A DNA stretch of 64,000 nt from Pseudomonas veronii (GCF_001439695.1 NZ_JYLL01000002.1:248001-312000); one strand, 5' to 3'. Counted from the first letter of the stretch, positions 19,142-28,703 are shown. The notes: generated by a model from the letters alone, not told the origin. Translations and numbers: made by a program.

Positions 19142-20856
19142 GCGCTCTGGCTCCGGTCCTCGAACCGCTGACCGTCCTGATCGCCGAAGACAGCGCCACC
19201 GACTTGCTGTTGCTGTCGACCATCATCCGGCGCCAGGGCCACCACGTGCTCACCGCCAGCAACGGTGTAGAAGCGGTCGACCTGTTCGCCCGCGAACGCC
19301 CGCAACTGGTGCTGATGGACGCCCTGATGCCGGTGATGGATGGGTTTGAGGCTGCGCGCCGGATCAAGCAACTGGCGGGCGAAGCCCTGGTGCCGATCAT
19401 CTTCCTCACCTCCCTGCGCCAAAGCGAAGCCCTGGCCGAATGCCTGGATGCCGGTGGCGATGACTTCTTGCCCAAGCCCTACAACCCGCTGATCCTCGCG
19501 GCCAAGATCAATGCGATGGACCGCCTGCGCCGCCTGCAGGCCACGGTATTGCAGCAGCGCGACCTGATCGCCAAGCACCACGACTACCTGCTGCATGAGC
19601 AACGCGTGGCCAAGGCGGTGTTCGACAAGGTTGCCCATTCCGGCTGTATCAACGCGGCGCCGAACATTCGCTACCTGCAATCGCCGTATGCGCTGTTCAA
19701 CGGTGACTTGTTGTTGGCGGCCTACACGCCGGCGGGTGATATGCATGTGCTGCTCGGCGATTTCACCGGGCATGGCCTGCCGGCGGCGGTCGGCGCGATG
19801 CCGTTGGCGGAAGTGTTCTACGGCATGACGGCCAAGGGCTACGGGCTGACGCAGATCCTGCGGGAGATGAACGCCAAGCTCAAACGCATCCTGCCGGTGG
19901 ACATGTTCTGCTGCGCCGCGCTGTTGTGCCTGAGCACGCAGCGGCGCGTGGTGGAGGTCTGGAATGGCGGCATGCCTGATGGCTATGTACACGAAGTCGC
20001 CACCGGCAAGCGGACACCGTTGGTGTCACGGCATTTGCCGTTGGGCGTGCTGTCGGCACAGGCGTTCGAGGATCGTACCGAAGTCTGGCCGATGGCCCTG
20101 GGCGACCGCGTGTTTCTGCTCTCCGACGGCGTGCTGGACACCGCCGACGCCAACGAACAGTTGTTCGGCGCCGAGCGCTTGCAGCAGGTGTTTGCCGCCA
20201 ATCGCGAGCCCGACTGCCTGTTCGAGGATATCGAGCAGGCTCTGGCGGCGTTTTGCGGTGAGGTGCGGGATGATGTGAGCATGGTCGAAATCACCCTGCA
20301 GGCCGGCCAGTCGATGCGTGCGACGGGGCCGTTGTACGCCGACAGCGGCCAGTCGTGCCCGTTGGATTGGTCGGTGGGCTTTGAATTCCGCGCCGAGACC
20401 CTCAAGCGTTACAACCCGCTGCCCTATCTGTTGCAACTGCTGCTCGAGATCCACGGCCTGCGCGAGCAGAGCGGGGCGCTCTACAGCGTGATGGCCGAAC
20501 TGTATTCCAACGCTCTGGAGCATGGCGTGCTGGGCCTGGACTCGCGGCTCAAGCGCGATGCCGAAGGGTTCGCGCAGTATTACCGCGAGCGCAACGAACG
20601 GCTGATGCGGCTCAACAGCGGTTATGTGCGCGTGCAGGTGCAGGTGGCGCCCACCGTTACCGGCGGCAGGATGAGCTTGCGCATCGAAGACAGCGGCCCC
20701 GGGTTCGATGTGGAACAGGTGCTGGCGCGCCCGCTGGATGTCGACCGTCTGTCCGGTCGCGGCTTGAGCCTGGTACGGCAACTGAGCAGCGATGTACGCT
20801 GGTCCGACGGCGGGCGCAGCGTCTGCGTGGAGTTTTGCTGGGAGGCTCTGGCATAA
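19138..20856 (+). CDS. hsbR: Response regulator/serine phosphatase/kinase HsbR
   Basis: A 572-residue three-domain protein. It has an N-terminal receiver with Asp61 (MDALMPVMDG), a central SpoIIE/PP2C phosphatase with LLGDFTGHGLPAAVGAM and LLSDGVLD, and a C-terminal GHKL anti-sigma-type kinase domain with ELYSNALEHG, RIEDSGPGFD and GRGLSLVRQL. It receives phosphate from HptB and adjusts HsbA phosphorylation by phosphatase or kinase activity. TTG 19138 overlaps the hsbA stop (TTGA), and no better start codon lies nearby, so coupled translation is likely. Confidence 0.92.
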   Translation: MSALAPVLEPLTVLIAEDSATDLLLLSTIIRRQGHHVLTASNGVEAVDLFARERPQLVLMDALMPVMDGFEAARRIKQLAGEALVPIIFLTSLRQSEALAECLDAGGDDFLPKPYNPLILAAKINAMDRLRRLQATVLQQRDLIAKHHDYLLHEQRVAKAVFDKVAHSGCINAAPNIRYLQSPYALFNGDLLLAAYTPAGDMHVLLGDFTGHGLPAAVGAMPLAEVFYGMTAKGYGLTQILREMNAKLKRILPVDMFCCAALLCLSTQRRVVEVWNGGMPDGYVHEVATGKRTPLVSRHLPLGVLSAQAFEDRTEVWPMALGDRVFLLSDGVLDTADANEQLFGAERLQQVFAANREPDCLFEDIEQALAAFCGEVRDDVSMVEITLQAGQSMRATGPLYADSGQSCPLDWSVGFEFRAETLKRYNPLPYLLQLLLEIHGLREQSGALYSVMAELYSNALEHGVLGLDSRLKRDAEGFAQYYRERNERLMRLNSGYVRVQVQVAPTVTGGRMSLRIEDSGPGFDVEQVLARPLDVDRLSGRGLSLVRQLSSDVRWSDGGRSVCVEFCWEALA

Positions 20857-20886
20857 TCCGCCGATTCTTGATCAAGGAGCGAACAA

Positions 20887-21231
20887 GTGGTTGAGGTTCA
20901 TCTGGACCCGGACGTGTTATCGGGTTTGCAGGAAGTCATGGAAGGCGAGTACCCCAAGTTGCTCGATACCTTTCTCGATGATTCGCAAAAGCGCGTCGAA
21001 GCGCTGCGCAAGGCGCGCGACGATGCCAAGGCATTGGCGCTTATCGCCCATAGTTTCAAGGGCAGCAGTGGCAACCTCGGGGCGGTGCGGTTGGCGCACT
21101 TGTGCCAGCGCCTGGAGGTTGAGTCCGTCGAGGCGGCGGCGGACCTGGGGGCCTTGGTCGATCAGATCGATCATGAGTTTGCGCTGGTCAAGCCGCTGTA
21201 TGAGTCGGAGCGCCAGCGCTTCCAGCTTTAA
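20887..21231 (+). CDS. hptB: Histidine phosphotransfer protein HptB
   Basis: A 114-residue Hpt domain protein with phospho-acceptor His55 in LIAHSFKGSSGNLGA. In P. aeruginosa it relays phosphate from RetS-family and other hybrid kinases to HsbR. The GTG start follows an AAGGAGCG ribosome site. The hsbA-hsbR-hptB order between fliJ and fliK places this surface-attachment switch inside the flagellar regulon. Confidence 0.92.
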   Translation: MVEVHLDPDVLSGLQEVMEGEYPKLLDTFLDDSQKRVEALRKARDDAKALALIAHSFKGSSGNLGAVRLAHLCQRLEVESVEAAADLGALVDQIDHEFALVKPLYESERQRFQL

Positions 21232-21263
21232 TTTCAGGCGCGGGACGGCTTTTCGATAGGAGC

Positions 21264-21279
21264 TGGCCCGACTCTTGCT
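21264..21279 (+). promoter_or_regulatory. Sigma-54 promoter of fliK
   Basis: TGGCCCGACTCTTGCT has GG (21265-21266), N10, then GC (21277-21278), and a full TTGCT -12. It lies about 50 bp before fliK. Confidence 0.78.
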
Positions 21280-21329
21280 CTATCTCCTGATACTGCATCC
21301 CCGATCCCCATGCAGTGGAGACCTTACCT

Positions 21330-22718
21330 ATGCCAGTCGCCCCTAATTCGCTCCTTCAGGCTGCCTCCGTGGCCAAGCCTCAAGCGCCTGCCGCCAATCC
21401 ACCGGCGGCGGCTGCGGAGCCGCGGGATAAGGGCCCTGGCTTTGCTCAGGTGTTCGCCAGCCAAGGTTCGAAGCCCTCGGCCAAGGCCGACGACAACTCG
21501 GCCAAACCCACGCGCGACAAGCCTGCCGACGCGAGTGCCAAACCGGTTGCCGGCAACGATAAGCCTGTCGCGAACAACGATAAACCTGCCGCCGGTACGC
21601 CAGCGGTTGCCGATAGCGGCAAACCCTTGCCTGCCGACCCGCCGGCCAAGCCGACCGACAGCGCCAGCAGTGATCAAACCCCGCCCGCCGACCCGGCCTT
21701 GGCGCAGCAGCCTGCGGCAGACCCGACGGTTGCGCCGGTGGTTGACCCCGCGTTGATTGTCACGGTCACGCCAGTTGCGGTGCCGGTGCCGGTGCCAGTG
21801 CCGGTGGAAACGCCAGCCCCGGCCGCCGCCAAGGATGACAAGGCCCAGCCGCTGGTCACGACGCCGTTGGCAGCGACCGATGCGGCCAAGCCAGCCTTCG
21901 ATCCCACGGCAGACCCTCTGGACGCCCTGCCGGCGGTACGCCTGGCGATGGAGCAGGGCGGCCATGTGTCGGCCAGCAGCCAGACGCCGCAGAAAGCCGC
22001 GCCGACGTCCCAGGACCAGCCGACTGTCGCGCAGAACTTCGCCACGGGCCTGGCTAACATGGTGGATCAGCAAGCCAGCAAGGACAGCACCGACCAGGGC
22101 GGCGACAAAGCCTTTGGCGGGTTGATCGAAGAAGGCCTCAAGGATTTGAAGGGCGCCAGCAGCGACACCCGTGTCGATGACTTCGCCAACCGCCTGGCCG
22201 CGCTGACCCAGGCCGCCACGCCGAAAACCGCCAACGCGTTGCCGCCGGTGACCAACGCACCGCTGGCCATGCACCAGAGCGGCTGGACCGAGGAAATCGT
22301 CAACCGCGTGATGTACCTGTCCAGCGCCAACCTCAAGTCGGCGGAGATCCAGCTGCAACCGGCCGAACTCGGGCGCCTGGATATCAAGGTCAACATGACA
22401 GCGGACCAGCAGGCCCAGGTCACGTTCATGAGCGGTCACGCCGTGGTGCGTGACGCGCTGGAAAGCCAGTCCGGCCGGTTGCGCGAGATGTTCGCCCAGC
22501 AGGGCATGGGGCAGGTCGACGTCAACGTGTCCGACCAATCCCGCGGCTGGCAGGGCCAAGGTCAGGGCCAACAGCAACAGAACCAGGCGAACGGTGTCAG
22601 TGGCCGTGGCGGTCGGGGTGACAACGGCGACGTTGCCGATCACGCCGAAGTGGCAGCGGCCGTCGCGCCGGTGACGTCCACCGTGATCGGCTCCAGCGCC
22701 GTCGACTACTACGCCTGA
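21330..22718 (+). CDS. fliK: Flagellar hook-length control protein FliK
   Basis: FliK measures the hook and switches export specificity through FlhB. The 462 residues divide into a long disordered Ala/Pro/Lys/Asp-rich ruler (1-290) with short repeated motifs such as GNDKPVANNDKP and VAVPVPVPVPVE. The compact C-terminal Flg_hook domain (about 325-420) contains LQLQPAELGRLDIKV. The tail is Gln/Gly-rich. I chose ATG 21330 because GTGGAG lies 9 bp upstream; an in-frame GTG at 21315 would put that ribosome site inside the gene. Confidence 0.92.
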   Translation: MPVAPNSLLQAASVAKPQAPAANPPAAAAEPRDKGPGFAQVFASQGSKPSAKADDNSAKPTRDKPADASAKPVAGNDKPVANNDKPAAGTPAVADSGKPLPADPPAKPTDSASSDQTPPADPALAQQPAADPTVAPVVDPALIVTVTPVAVPVPVPVPVETPAPAAAKDDKAQPLVTTPLAATDAAKPAFDPTADPLDALPAVRLAMEQGGHVSASSQTPQKAAPTSQDQPTVAQNFATGLANMVDQQASKDSTDQGGDKAFGGLIEEGLKDLKGASSDTRVDDFANRLAALTQAATPKTANALPPVTNAPLAMHQSGWTEEIVNRVMYLSSANLKSAEIQLQPAELGRLDIKVNMTADQQAQVTFMSGHAVVRDALESQSGRLREMFAQQGMGQVDVNVSDQSRGWQGQGQGQQQQNQANGVSGRGGRGDNGDVADHAEVAAAVAPVTSTVIGSSAVDYYA

Positions 22719-22741
22719 TTCAGGGCCAACACCGGCCTGAG

Positions 22742-22840
22742 TGTGGGAGGGGGCTTGCCCCTGATGATCACGACCATTAAGCCTGACCTGAGTCGATCGC
22801 AATCCAAAGGTGGGAGGGGGCAAGCCCCCTCCCACAATGG
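22742..22840. repeat. REPIN (two inverted REP elements) between fliK and fliL
   Basis: The left arm GTGGGAGGGGGCTTGCCCC and the right arm GGGGGCAAGCCCCCTCCCAC are inverted copies about 55 bp apart, the usual form of a Pseudomonas REP doublet. It lies between the end of fliK and the sigma-54 promoter of fliL and may help separate the transcripts. Confidence 0.88.
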
Positions 22841-22880
22841 ATCTGTGGCGTGGCCGCTGTCCTGCTCTGCCTGACAACTC

Positions 22881-22896
22881 TGGCATAACACTTGCT
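22881..22896 (+). promoter_or_regulatory. Sigma-54 promoter of fliLMNOPQR-flhB
   Basis: TGGCATAACACTTGCT has GG (22882-22883), N10, then GC (22894-22895). It lies 51 bp before the fliL start. Confidence 0.82.
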
Positions 22897-22946
22897 CTTG
22901 CCTTTCCGTAGATCTATGAATCCCCGAATAGTGACGGATTATTGGC

Positions 22947-23447
22947 ATGGCGAAGAGCGACGACGCAGCAAAAGCACCTGCAGGCAAGGGTAAGCTCAAG
23001 CTTATCCTGTTGATTGTCCTGGCCCTGGTCCTGGCCATCGGCGCCTCCGTGGGCGGCACTTGGTACATCATGCACAGCAGTGCGAGCAAACCGGCGCCCG
23101 CCGCCGAAACTGCCAGTAACGTCAAGCAACCGGCAATCTTCGAACCGATGCTTCCGGCCTTTGTCGCCAACTTCAACCAGAACGGTCGTCAACGCTACCT
23201 GCAGGTGAGCATCACCTTGCTGGCGCGCAACCAGGCGGACCTTGATGCGCTCAAGGTGCATATGCCGGTGATCCGCAACAACCTGGTGATGTTGTTTTCC
23301 GCGCAAAGCTTCGACAACCTGGCCACCCCGGTGGGCCAGGAAATGCTGCGCCAGAAGGTCACTGCCAGCGTGCAGGAAGTGGCCCAGAAAGAGCTCGGCA
23401 AAGTGGTGGTCGAGCAGGCGCTCTTCACTAATTTCGTATTGCAGTAG
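22947..23447 (+). CDS. fliL: Flagellar basal-body-associated protein FliL
   Basis: FliL surrounds and stabilises stator units. The 166 residues comprise a short Lys/Ala-rich cytoplasmic tail and one membrane helix (about 14-35, LKLILLIVLALVLAIGASVG). An Ala/Pro linker and a periplasmic SPFH-like domain follow, with the end motif VVVEQALFTNFVLQ. First gene of the operon that continues through flhB. Confidence 0.94.
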   Translation: MAKSDDAAKAPAGKGKLKLILLIVLALVLAIGASVGGTWYIMHSSASKPAPAAETASNVKQPAIFEPMLPAFVANFNQNGRQRYLQVSITLLARNQADLDALKVHMPVIRNNLVMLFSAQSFDNLATPVGQEMLRQKVTASVQEVAQKELGKVVVEQALFTNFVLQ

Positions 23448-23456
23448 GATCACCAC

Positions 23457-24425
23457 ATGGCCGTGCAAGACCTGCTGTCCCAGGATGAAATCGATGCGCT
23501 GCTGCATGGCGTGGACGATGGTCTGGTACAGACCGAAACGGCTGCCGAACCCGGCAGCGTCAAAAGTTATGACCTGACCAGCCAGGATCGCATCGTCCGT
23601 GGACGCATGCCGACCCTGGAAATGATCAACGAGCGTTTCGCCCGTTACACCCGCATCAGCATGTTCAACATGCTGCGCCGCTCGGCGGACGTGGCGGTGG
23701 GCGGCGTGCAGGTGATGAAGTTCGGTGAATACGTACACTCGCTGTACGTGCCTACCAGCCTCAACCTGGTCAAGATCAAGCCATTGCGCGGCACGGCGTT
23801 GTTCATCCTCGACGCCAAACTGGTGTTCAAGCTGGTGGACAACTTCTTCGGCGGCGACGGCCGTCACGCCAAGATCGAAGGCCGGGAATTCACCCCCACG
23901 GAACTGCGGGTGGTGCGGATGGTGCTGGAGCAGGCCTTCATCGACTTGAAGGAAGCCTGGCAGGCGATCATGGAAGTCAACTTCGAGTACATCAACTCGG
24001 AAGTGAACCCGGCCATGGCCAACATCGTCGGCCCCAGCGAAGCGATTGTGGTGTCGACGTTCCACATCGAACTCGATGGCGGTGGCGGTGACCTGCACGT
24101 GACCATGCCGTACTCCATGATCGAGCCGGTGCGCGAAATGCTCGATGCCGGCTTCCAGTCCGACCTCGACGATCAGGATGAACGCTGGGTCAAGGCCCTG
24201 CGCGAAGACCTGCTGGACGTCGACGTGCCGCTGAGCGCCACCGTGGCGCGTCGTCAGTTGCGCCTGCGGGATATCTTGCACATGCAACCGGGCGACGTGA
24301 TTCCCGTCGAGTTGCCGGAAGAACTGATCATGCGCGCCAACGGCGTGCCGTCGTTCAAGGTCAAGCTCGGTTCCCACAAGGGCAACCTGGCGCTGCAAGT
24401 GGTGGAGCCGATCAACCGGCGTTGA
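23457..24425 (+). CDS. fliM: Flagellar motor switch protein FliM
   Basis: A C-ring protein of 322 residues that binds phosphorylated CheY. The N-terminal CheY-binding peptide (LLSQDEIDALLHGV) is intact. The CheC-like middle domain includes YVPTSLNLVKIKPLRGTALF. The C-terminal SpoA domain contains LRLRDILHMQPGDVIPVELP. It is 9 bp after fliL and precedes fliN. Confidence 0.97.
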   Translation: MAVQDLLSQDEIDALLHGVDDGLVQTETAAEPGSVKSYDLTSQDRIVRGRMPTLEMINERFARYTRISMFNMLRRSADVAVGGVQVMKFGEYVHSLYVPTSLNLVKIKPLRGTALFILDAKLVFKLVDNFFGGDGRHAKIEGREFTPTELRVVRMVLEQAFIDLKEAWQAIMEVNFEYINSEVNPAMANIVGPSEAIVVSTFHIELDGGGGDLHVTMPYSMIEPVREMLDAGFQSDLDDQDERWVKALREDLLDVDVPLSATVARRQLRLRDILHMQPGDVIPVELPEELIMRANGVPSFKVKLGSHKGNLALQVVEPINRR

Positions 24426-24481
24426 GTCACCCGTATTGATGCACCCCTATTTATGAATGTTTGCTCCGCCGAGGACATGTA

Positions 24482-24949
24482 ATGGCTACCGAACACGAAA
24501 ACACTTCCGCCGAAGACCAGGCCCTGGCCGACGAATGGGCTGCGGCCCTGGAAGAAACCGGCGATGTCGGCCAGGACGATATCGACGCGCTGCTGGCGGC
24601 CGATGCCTCTACTGCGCCGGCCAGTAACCGCCTGCCCATGGAAGAATTCGGCAGCGTGCCGAAGAACAACGACCCGGTGAGCCTCGACGGCCCGAACCTG
24701 GACGTGATTCTCGACATCCCGGTGTCGATCTCCATGGAAGTCGGCAGCACCGACATCAACATCCGCAACCTGCTGCAGCTCAACCAGGGTTCGGTGATCG
24801 AGCTTGACCGCTTGGCCGGCGAGCCGCTGGACGTGCTGGTCAACGGCACGCTGATCGCCCATGGCGAAGTGGTGGTGGTCAACGAAAAGTTCGGCATTCG
24901 CCTGACCGACGTGATCAGCCCGAGCGAACGCATCAAGAAGCTGCGCTGA
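24482..24949 (+). CDS. fliN: Flagellar motor switch protein FliN
   Basis: FliN forms the lower C-ring with FliM and docks FliH. The 155 residues have an acidic N-terminal extension (EHENTSAEDQALADEWAAALEE region) and a C-terminal SpoA domain (LLQLNQGSVIELDRLAGEPL to VVVNEKFGIRLTDVISPSER). The extension is common in pseudomonads. ATG 24482 is preferred to an in-frame TTG at 24461, which has no ribosome site and no family similarity. Confidence 0.95.
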   Translation: MATEHENTSAEDQALADEWAAALEETGDVGQDDIDALLAADASTAPASNRLPMEEFGSVPKNNDPVSLDGPNLDVILDIPVSISMEVGSTDINIRNLLQLNQGSVIELDRLAGEPLDVLVNGTLIAHGEVVVVNEKFGIRLTDVISPSERIKKLR

Positions 24950-24950
24950 C

Positions 24951-25394
24951 ATGAAGTATTCGATGGCGGGACTGTTGCTGGCGCTGCCATTGAGCGCCCT
25001 CGCGGCCGAGCCGGTCGCGCAAGCGGCCGCGGCGGCGGCACCGGTGGTGAGCAGCGGTATCGGCGGTCAGTTGACCCAACTGGTACTGGGCCTGCTGCTG
25101 GTGGTCGGGCTGATTTTCGTGCTGGCCTGGCTGATGCGTCGGGTGCAGAACATTGGCCCGGGCAACGCCCAGGTCATCGAGATGATCGGCTCGCGCGCCC
25201 TCGGCCCGCGTGATCGGCTGGTGCTGGTGCAGGTGGGCGAGGAACAGATCCTGCTGGGCCTCACCCCCGGCCGCATCACCCCGCTGCATGTGCTCAAGAC
25301 CCCGGTCAACGTCGCCCCGACCCAAGCCGCCACGCCAGAATTCGCCCAACGCCTGATGGAGTTGCTGGGCAAGGATCAGAAGGATAAGAAGTAA
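24951..25394 (+). CDS. fliO: Flagellar export apparatus protein FliO
   Basis: FliO is a small membrane protein that helps assemble the FliP ring. The 147 residues show a signal-like N-terminus ([17 protein letters not shown]) and one membrane helix (about 42-62, [20 protein letters not shown]). A cytoplasmic FliO domain follows ([25 protein letters not shown] region). The stop overlaps the fliP start. Confidence 0.9.
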   Translation: MKYSMAGLLLALPLSALAAEPVAQAAAAAAPVVSSGIGGQLTQLVLGLLLVVGLIFVLAWLMRRVQNIGPGNAQVIEMIGSRALGPRDRLVLVQVGEEQILLGLTPGRITPLHVLKTPVNVAPTQAATPEFAQRLMELLGKDQKDKK

Positions 25395-26137
25395 TGCGCG
25401 TTTTATTGACGCTCATGCTGTGGCTGGCCGCGCCATTGGCGTTCGCCGCCGACCCGTTGTCGATCCCGGCGATTACGCTTGGCACCAACGCGGCCGGGGC
25501 CCAGGAGTATTCGGTCAGCCTGCAGATCCTGCTGATCATGACGGCGCTGAGTTTTATCCCGGCGTTTGTCATGCTGATGACCAGCTTCACCCGCATCATT
25601 ATCGTGTTCTCGATCCTGCGTCAGGCCCTGGGCCTGCAACAGACGCCATCGAACCAGATCCTCACCGGCATGGCGCTGTTCTTGACGATGTTCATCATGG
25701 CGCCGGTCTTCGACAAGGTGAACCAGCAAGCGCTGCAGCCTTACCTCGCGGAAAAGCTCACGGCGCAAGACGCCATCGACAAGGCCCAAGGCCCGATCAA
25801 AGACTTCATGCTGTCGCAGACCCGCTCCAGCGACCTTGAGCTGTTCATGCGCCTGTCCAAGCGCACCGACATCGCCACGCCGGACCAGGCGCCGCTGACG
25901 ATCCTGGTGCCGGCGTTCGTCACCTCGGAACTGAAGACGGCGTTCCAGATCGGTTTCATGATCTTTATCCCGTTCCTGATCATCGACCTGGTGGTGGCGA
26001 GCGTGCTGATGGCCATGGGGATGATGATGCTGTCGCCGCTGATCATCTCGTTGCCGTTCAAGATCATGCTGTTTGTGCTGGTGGATGGCTGGGCACTGAT
26101 CATCGGCACGTTGGCCAGCAGTTTCGGCGGAGTGTAG
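25394..26137 (+). CDS. fliP: Flagellar export gate protein FliP
   Basis: FliP pentamers form the core of the type III export gate. The 247 residues have a cleavable signal peptide ([20 protein letters not shown]) and conserved membrane segments, including [20 protein letters not shown] and [20 protein letters not shown]-terminal hydrophobic pair ([20 protein letters not shown]) completes it. It overlaps fliO by 1 bp, and fliQ follows 4 bp downstream. Confidence 0.97.
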   Translation: MRVLLTLMLWLAAPLAFAADPLSIPAITLGTNAAGAQEYSVSLQILLIMTALSFIPAFVMLMTSFTRIIIVFSILRQALGLQQTPSNQILTGMALFLTMFIMAPVFDKVNQQALQPYLAEKLTAQDAIDKAQGPIKDFMLSQTRSSDLELFMRLSKRTDIATPDQAPLTILVPAFVTSELKTAFQIGFMIFIPFLIIDLVVASVLMAMGMMMLSPLIISLPFKIMLFVLVDGWALIIGTLASSFGGV

Positions 26138-26141
26138 GGCT

Positions 26142-26411
26142 ATGACCCCAGAAGTTGCCGTCGACCTGTTCCGTGAAGCGTTGTGGCTGACCACGATGAT
26201 GGTTGCCGTGCTGGTGGTGCCGAGCCTGTTGGTCGGCCTGCTGGTGGCGATGTTCCAGGCCGCGACTCAGATCAACGAACAAACCCTGAGCTTCCTGCCG
26301 CGCCTGCTGGTGATGCTGGTCACGTTGATTGTCGCTGGCCCGTGGCTGGTGCAAACCTTCATGGAATATATCCTGCAGCTGTACGGCAGTATTCCGCAGT
26401 TGATCGGCTGA
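26142..26411 (+). CDS. fliQ: Flagellar export gate protein FliQ
   Basis: An 89-residue protein with two membrane helices (about 14-40 and 52-75) and the conserved MFQAATQINEQTLSFLPR loop. Four FliQ subunits wrap the FliP5-FliR1 gate. Gene order fliP-fliQ-fliR is standard. Confidence 0.96.
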   Translation: MTPEVAVDLFREALWLTTMMVAVLVVPSLLVGLLVAMFQAATQINEQTLSFLPRLLVMLVTLIVAGPWLVQTFMEYILQLYGSIPQLIG

Positions 26412-26415
26412 CCGC

Positions 26416-27201
26416 ATGCAATCGCTGCTGGCGTTGACCGACACCCAGATCAGCACCTGGGTCGCGTCGTTTATCTTGCCGCTGTTCCGGGTCACGGCGG
26501 TGCTGATGAGCATGCCGGTGTTCGGCACCACCCTGGTACCGCGCCGTATCCGCCTGTACTTCGCGGTGGCGATCACCGTGGTGCTGGTGCCGGGCTTGCC
26601 GCCGATGCCTGCGGTCAATGCGCTGGACCTCAGTGCGCTGATGCTGATTGCCGAGCAGATCCTGATCGGCTCGCTGCTGGGTTTCTCTCTGCAACTGTTC
26701 TTCCAGGCATTCGTGATCGCCGGGCAAATCATCTCGATCCAGATGGGTATGGGTTTTGCGTCGATGGTCGACCCCACCAACGGCGTGTCGGCGGCGGTGA
26801 TCGGGCAGTTCCTGACCATGTTGGTGACCTTGATGTTCCTGGCCATGAACGGCCACCTGGTGGTGTTCGAGGTGCTGACCGAAAGTTTCACCACCTTGCC
26901 GGTCGGCTCGGGGCTGGTGGTCAATCACTTCTGGGAACTGGTGGGGCGCCTCAGTTGGGTGTTGGGCGCTTCGCTGTTGCTGGTGCTGCCGGCGATCACC
27001 GCGCTGCTGGTGGTCAACATCGCGTTTGGGGTGATGACCCGCGCGGCGCCGCAGCTGAATATCTTCTCTATCGGTTTCCCGTTGACCCTGGTGTTGGGCA
27101 TGGGGATTTTCTGGATCGGCATGGCCGACATTCTCAATCAGTATCAACCGCTGGCGAGCGACGCCTTGCAGTTCTTACGTGATCTGGCACGGGCGCGCTG
27201 A
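26416..27201 (+). CDS. fliR: Flagellar export gate protein FliR
   Basis: A 261-residue polytopic protein with about six membrane helices and the conserved FFQAFVIAGQIISIQMGMGF segment. One FliR completes the helical export gate and contacts FlhB. It is 4 bp after fliQ and 3 bp before flhB. Confidence 0.96.
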   Translation: MQSLLALTDTQISTWVASFILPLFRVTAVLMSMPVFGTTLVPRRIRLYFAVAITVVLVPGLPPMPAVNALDLSALMLIAEQILIGSLLGFSLQLFFQAFVIAGQIISIQMGMGFASMVDPTNGVSAAVIGQFLTMLVTLMFLAMNGHLVVFEVLTESFTTLPVGSGLVVNHFWELVGRLSWVLGASLLLVLPAITALLVVNIAFGVMTRAAPQLNIFSIGFPLTLVLGMGIFWIGMADILNQYQPLASDALQFLRDLARAR

Positions 27202-27204
27202 GCC

Positions 27205-28341
27205 ATGGCCGAGAGCGAGAGTGGTCAGGACAAAACAGAAGACCCCACGGAGAAACGAAAAAAGGACTCCCGGGAAAAGGGCGAGATTGCCCGCTCCAAA
27301 GAGCTCAACACCGTTGCGACGATGATGGCCGGTGCCGGCGCCTTGCTGATCTACGGCGGCGGCCTGGCGCTCGACCTGATGGAGTTGATGAAACTCAACT
27401 TCAGCCTGCCCCGTGAAGTGCTGCTCAGCCCCGGCGCCATGGGGCAGTACCTGCTGCATTCGGGGAAAATCGCGATCCTGGCCGTGCAGCCGATTTTGAT
27501 CACCTTGCTCCTGGCCGCGCTGATCGGCCCCGTCGCCCTTGGCGGCTGGCTGTTCGCCGCGAGCAGCATGGCGCCAAAATTCAGCCGCATGAACCCCGCC
27601 GCCGGGCTCAAGCGCATGTTTTCCACCAAGGCGTTGGTGGAACTGCTCAAGGCCCTGGCCAAGTTCATCCTGATTCTGTTCGTGGCCTTGGTGGTATTGT
27701 CCTCCGACATCGATGACCTGCTGCGCATCGCCCATGAGCCGCTGGAGTCGGCGATCATCCACAGCGTGCAAGTGGTGGGCTGGAGTGCGTTGTGGATGGC
27801 CGCCGGGCTGATCCTGATCGCCGCCGTGGATGCGCCGATCCAGCTGTGGGAAAGCCACAAGAAACTGCTGATGACCAAGCAGGAAGTGCGCGACGAACAC
27901 AAGGACCAGGAGGGTCGCCCCGAGGTCAAGCAGCGCATTCGCCAACTGCAGCGCGAAATGTCCCAGCGCAAGATGATGGCTTCGGTGCCCGACGCCGACG
28001 TGGTGATCACTAACCCGACCCACTACGCCGTGGCCCTCAAGTACGACCCGGAGAAGGGCGGCGCGCCGATGCTGCTGGCCAAGGGCAGCGACTTCACGGC
28101 GCTGAAAATCCGCGAAATCGCCGTGGCCAACGACATCCTGTTGCTGGAGTCGCCGGAACTGGCGCGGTCGATCTTCTACTCCACCGACCTCGACCAGGAA
28201 ATCCCCGCCGGGCTGTACCTGGCCGTGGCCCAGGTATTGGCCTACGTCTACCAGATCCGCCAGTACCGTGCGGGCAAAGGCAAGCGCCCCGATCCGCTCA
28301 AGGACCTGCCGATTCCGCCGGATTTGCGGCGCGATTCCTGA
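27205..28341 (+). CDS. flhB: Flagellar export specificity switch FlhB
   Basis: FlhB changes export from rod/hook to filament substrates after autocleavage. The 378 residues have four membrane helices (about 30-210) and a charged linker. The autocleavage motif Asn270-Pro-Thr-His lies in VVITNPTHYAVAL. The N-terminus is hydrophilic (SGQDKTEDPTEKRKKDSREK). It ends the fliL operon; the accessory island begins after it, so flhA is 3.7 kb away. Confidence 0.97.
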   Translation: MAESESGQDKTEDPTEKRKKDSREKGEIARSKELNTVATMMAGAGALLIYGGGLALDLMELMKLNFSLPREVLLSPGAMGQYLLHSGKIAILAVQPILITLLLAALIGPVALGGWLFAASSMAPKFSRMNPAAGLKRMFSTKALVELLKALAKFILILFVALVVLSSDIDDLLRIAHEPLESAIIHSVQVVGWSALWMAAGLILIAAVDAPIQLWESHKKLLMTKQEVRDEHKDQEGRPEVKQRIRQLQREMSQRKMMASVPDADVVITNPTHYAVALKYDPEKGGAPMLLAKGSDFTALKIREIAVANDILLLESPELARSIFYSTDLDQEIPAGLYLAVAQVLAYVYQIRQYRAGKGKRPDPLKDLPIPPDLRRDS

Positions 28342-28502
28342 CGTGCAGCCAAGGTGTCCTCTGGGGCAAGCGGGCTCGCCACATCACTTCTACCGCTTGT
28401 CGTTAATTGCCGTCTACCTGTCAACTTTGACAGTAGTCAGCATCGCCTTTTCACGGTTCCATTGCCTCAGGTACTGCGCAGCAAGAGGTCGGAAGTGGGG
28501 CA

Positions 28503-28703
28503 ATGCAGCTATTCACAGGTACGGTTAAGTCTTATGACCCGCAGAACGGAAAAGGTTTGATTGCGCTGGACAGCGGGGGAGACGACGTGTCGGTAGATCT
28601 GCGCAGTTCGGATGGATGCAAGCTTTCGGAGGGCCAGAACGTGGCGTTTCAGATGATCCATCGACCGGATGGTGTCTATGCATGCGACATCACGCTGATC
28701 TGA
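28503..28703 (+). CDS. Degenerate cold-shock-domain-like small protein
   Basis: A 66-residue protein with the beta-barrel outline of CspA. MQLFTGTVKSYDPQNGKGLI aligns with the family start, and NVAFQMI and GVYACDITLI with the later strands. The RNA-binding motifs are altered: RNP1 lacks the FGF aromatic cluster, and RNP2 has VSVDL instead of VFVHY. Nucleic-acid binding may be weak or different. It is 45 bp upstream of a canonical csp gene, a duplication-like tandem. Confidence 0.75.
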   Translation: MQLFTGTVKSYDPQNGKGLIALDSGGDDVSVDLRSSDGCKLSEGQNVAFQMIHRPDGVYACDITLI

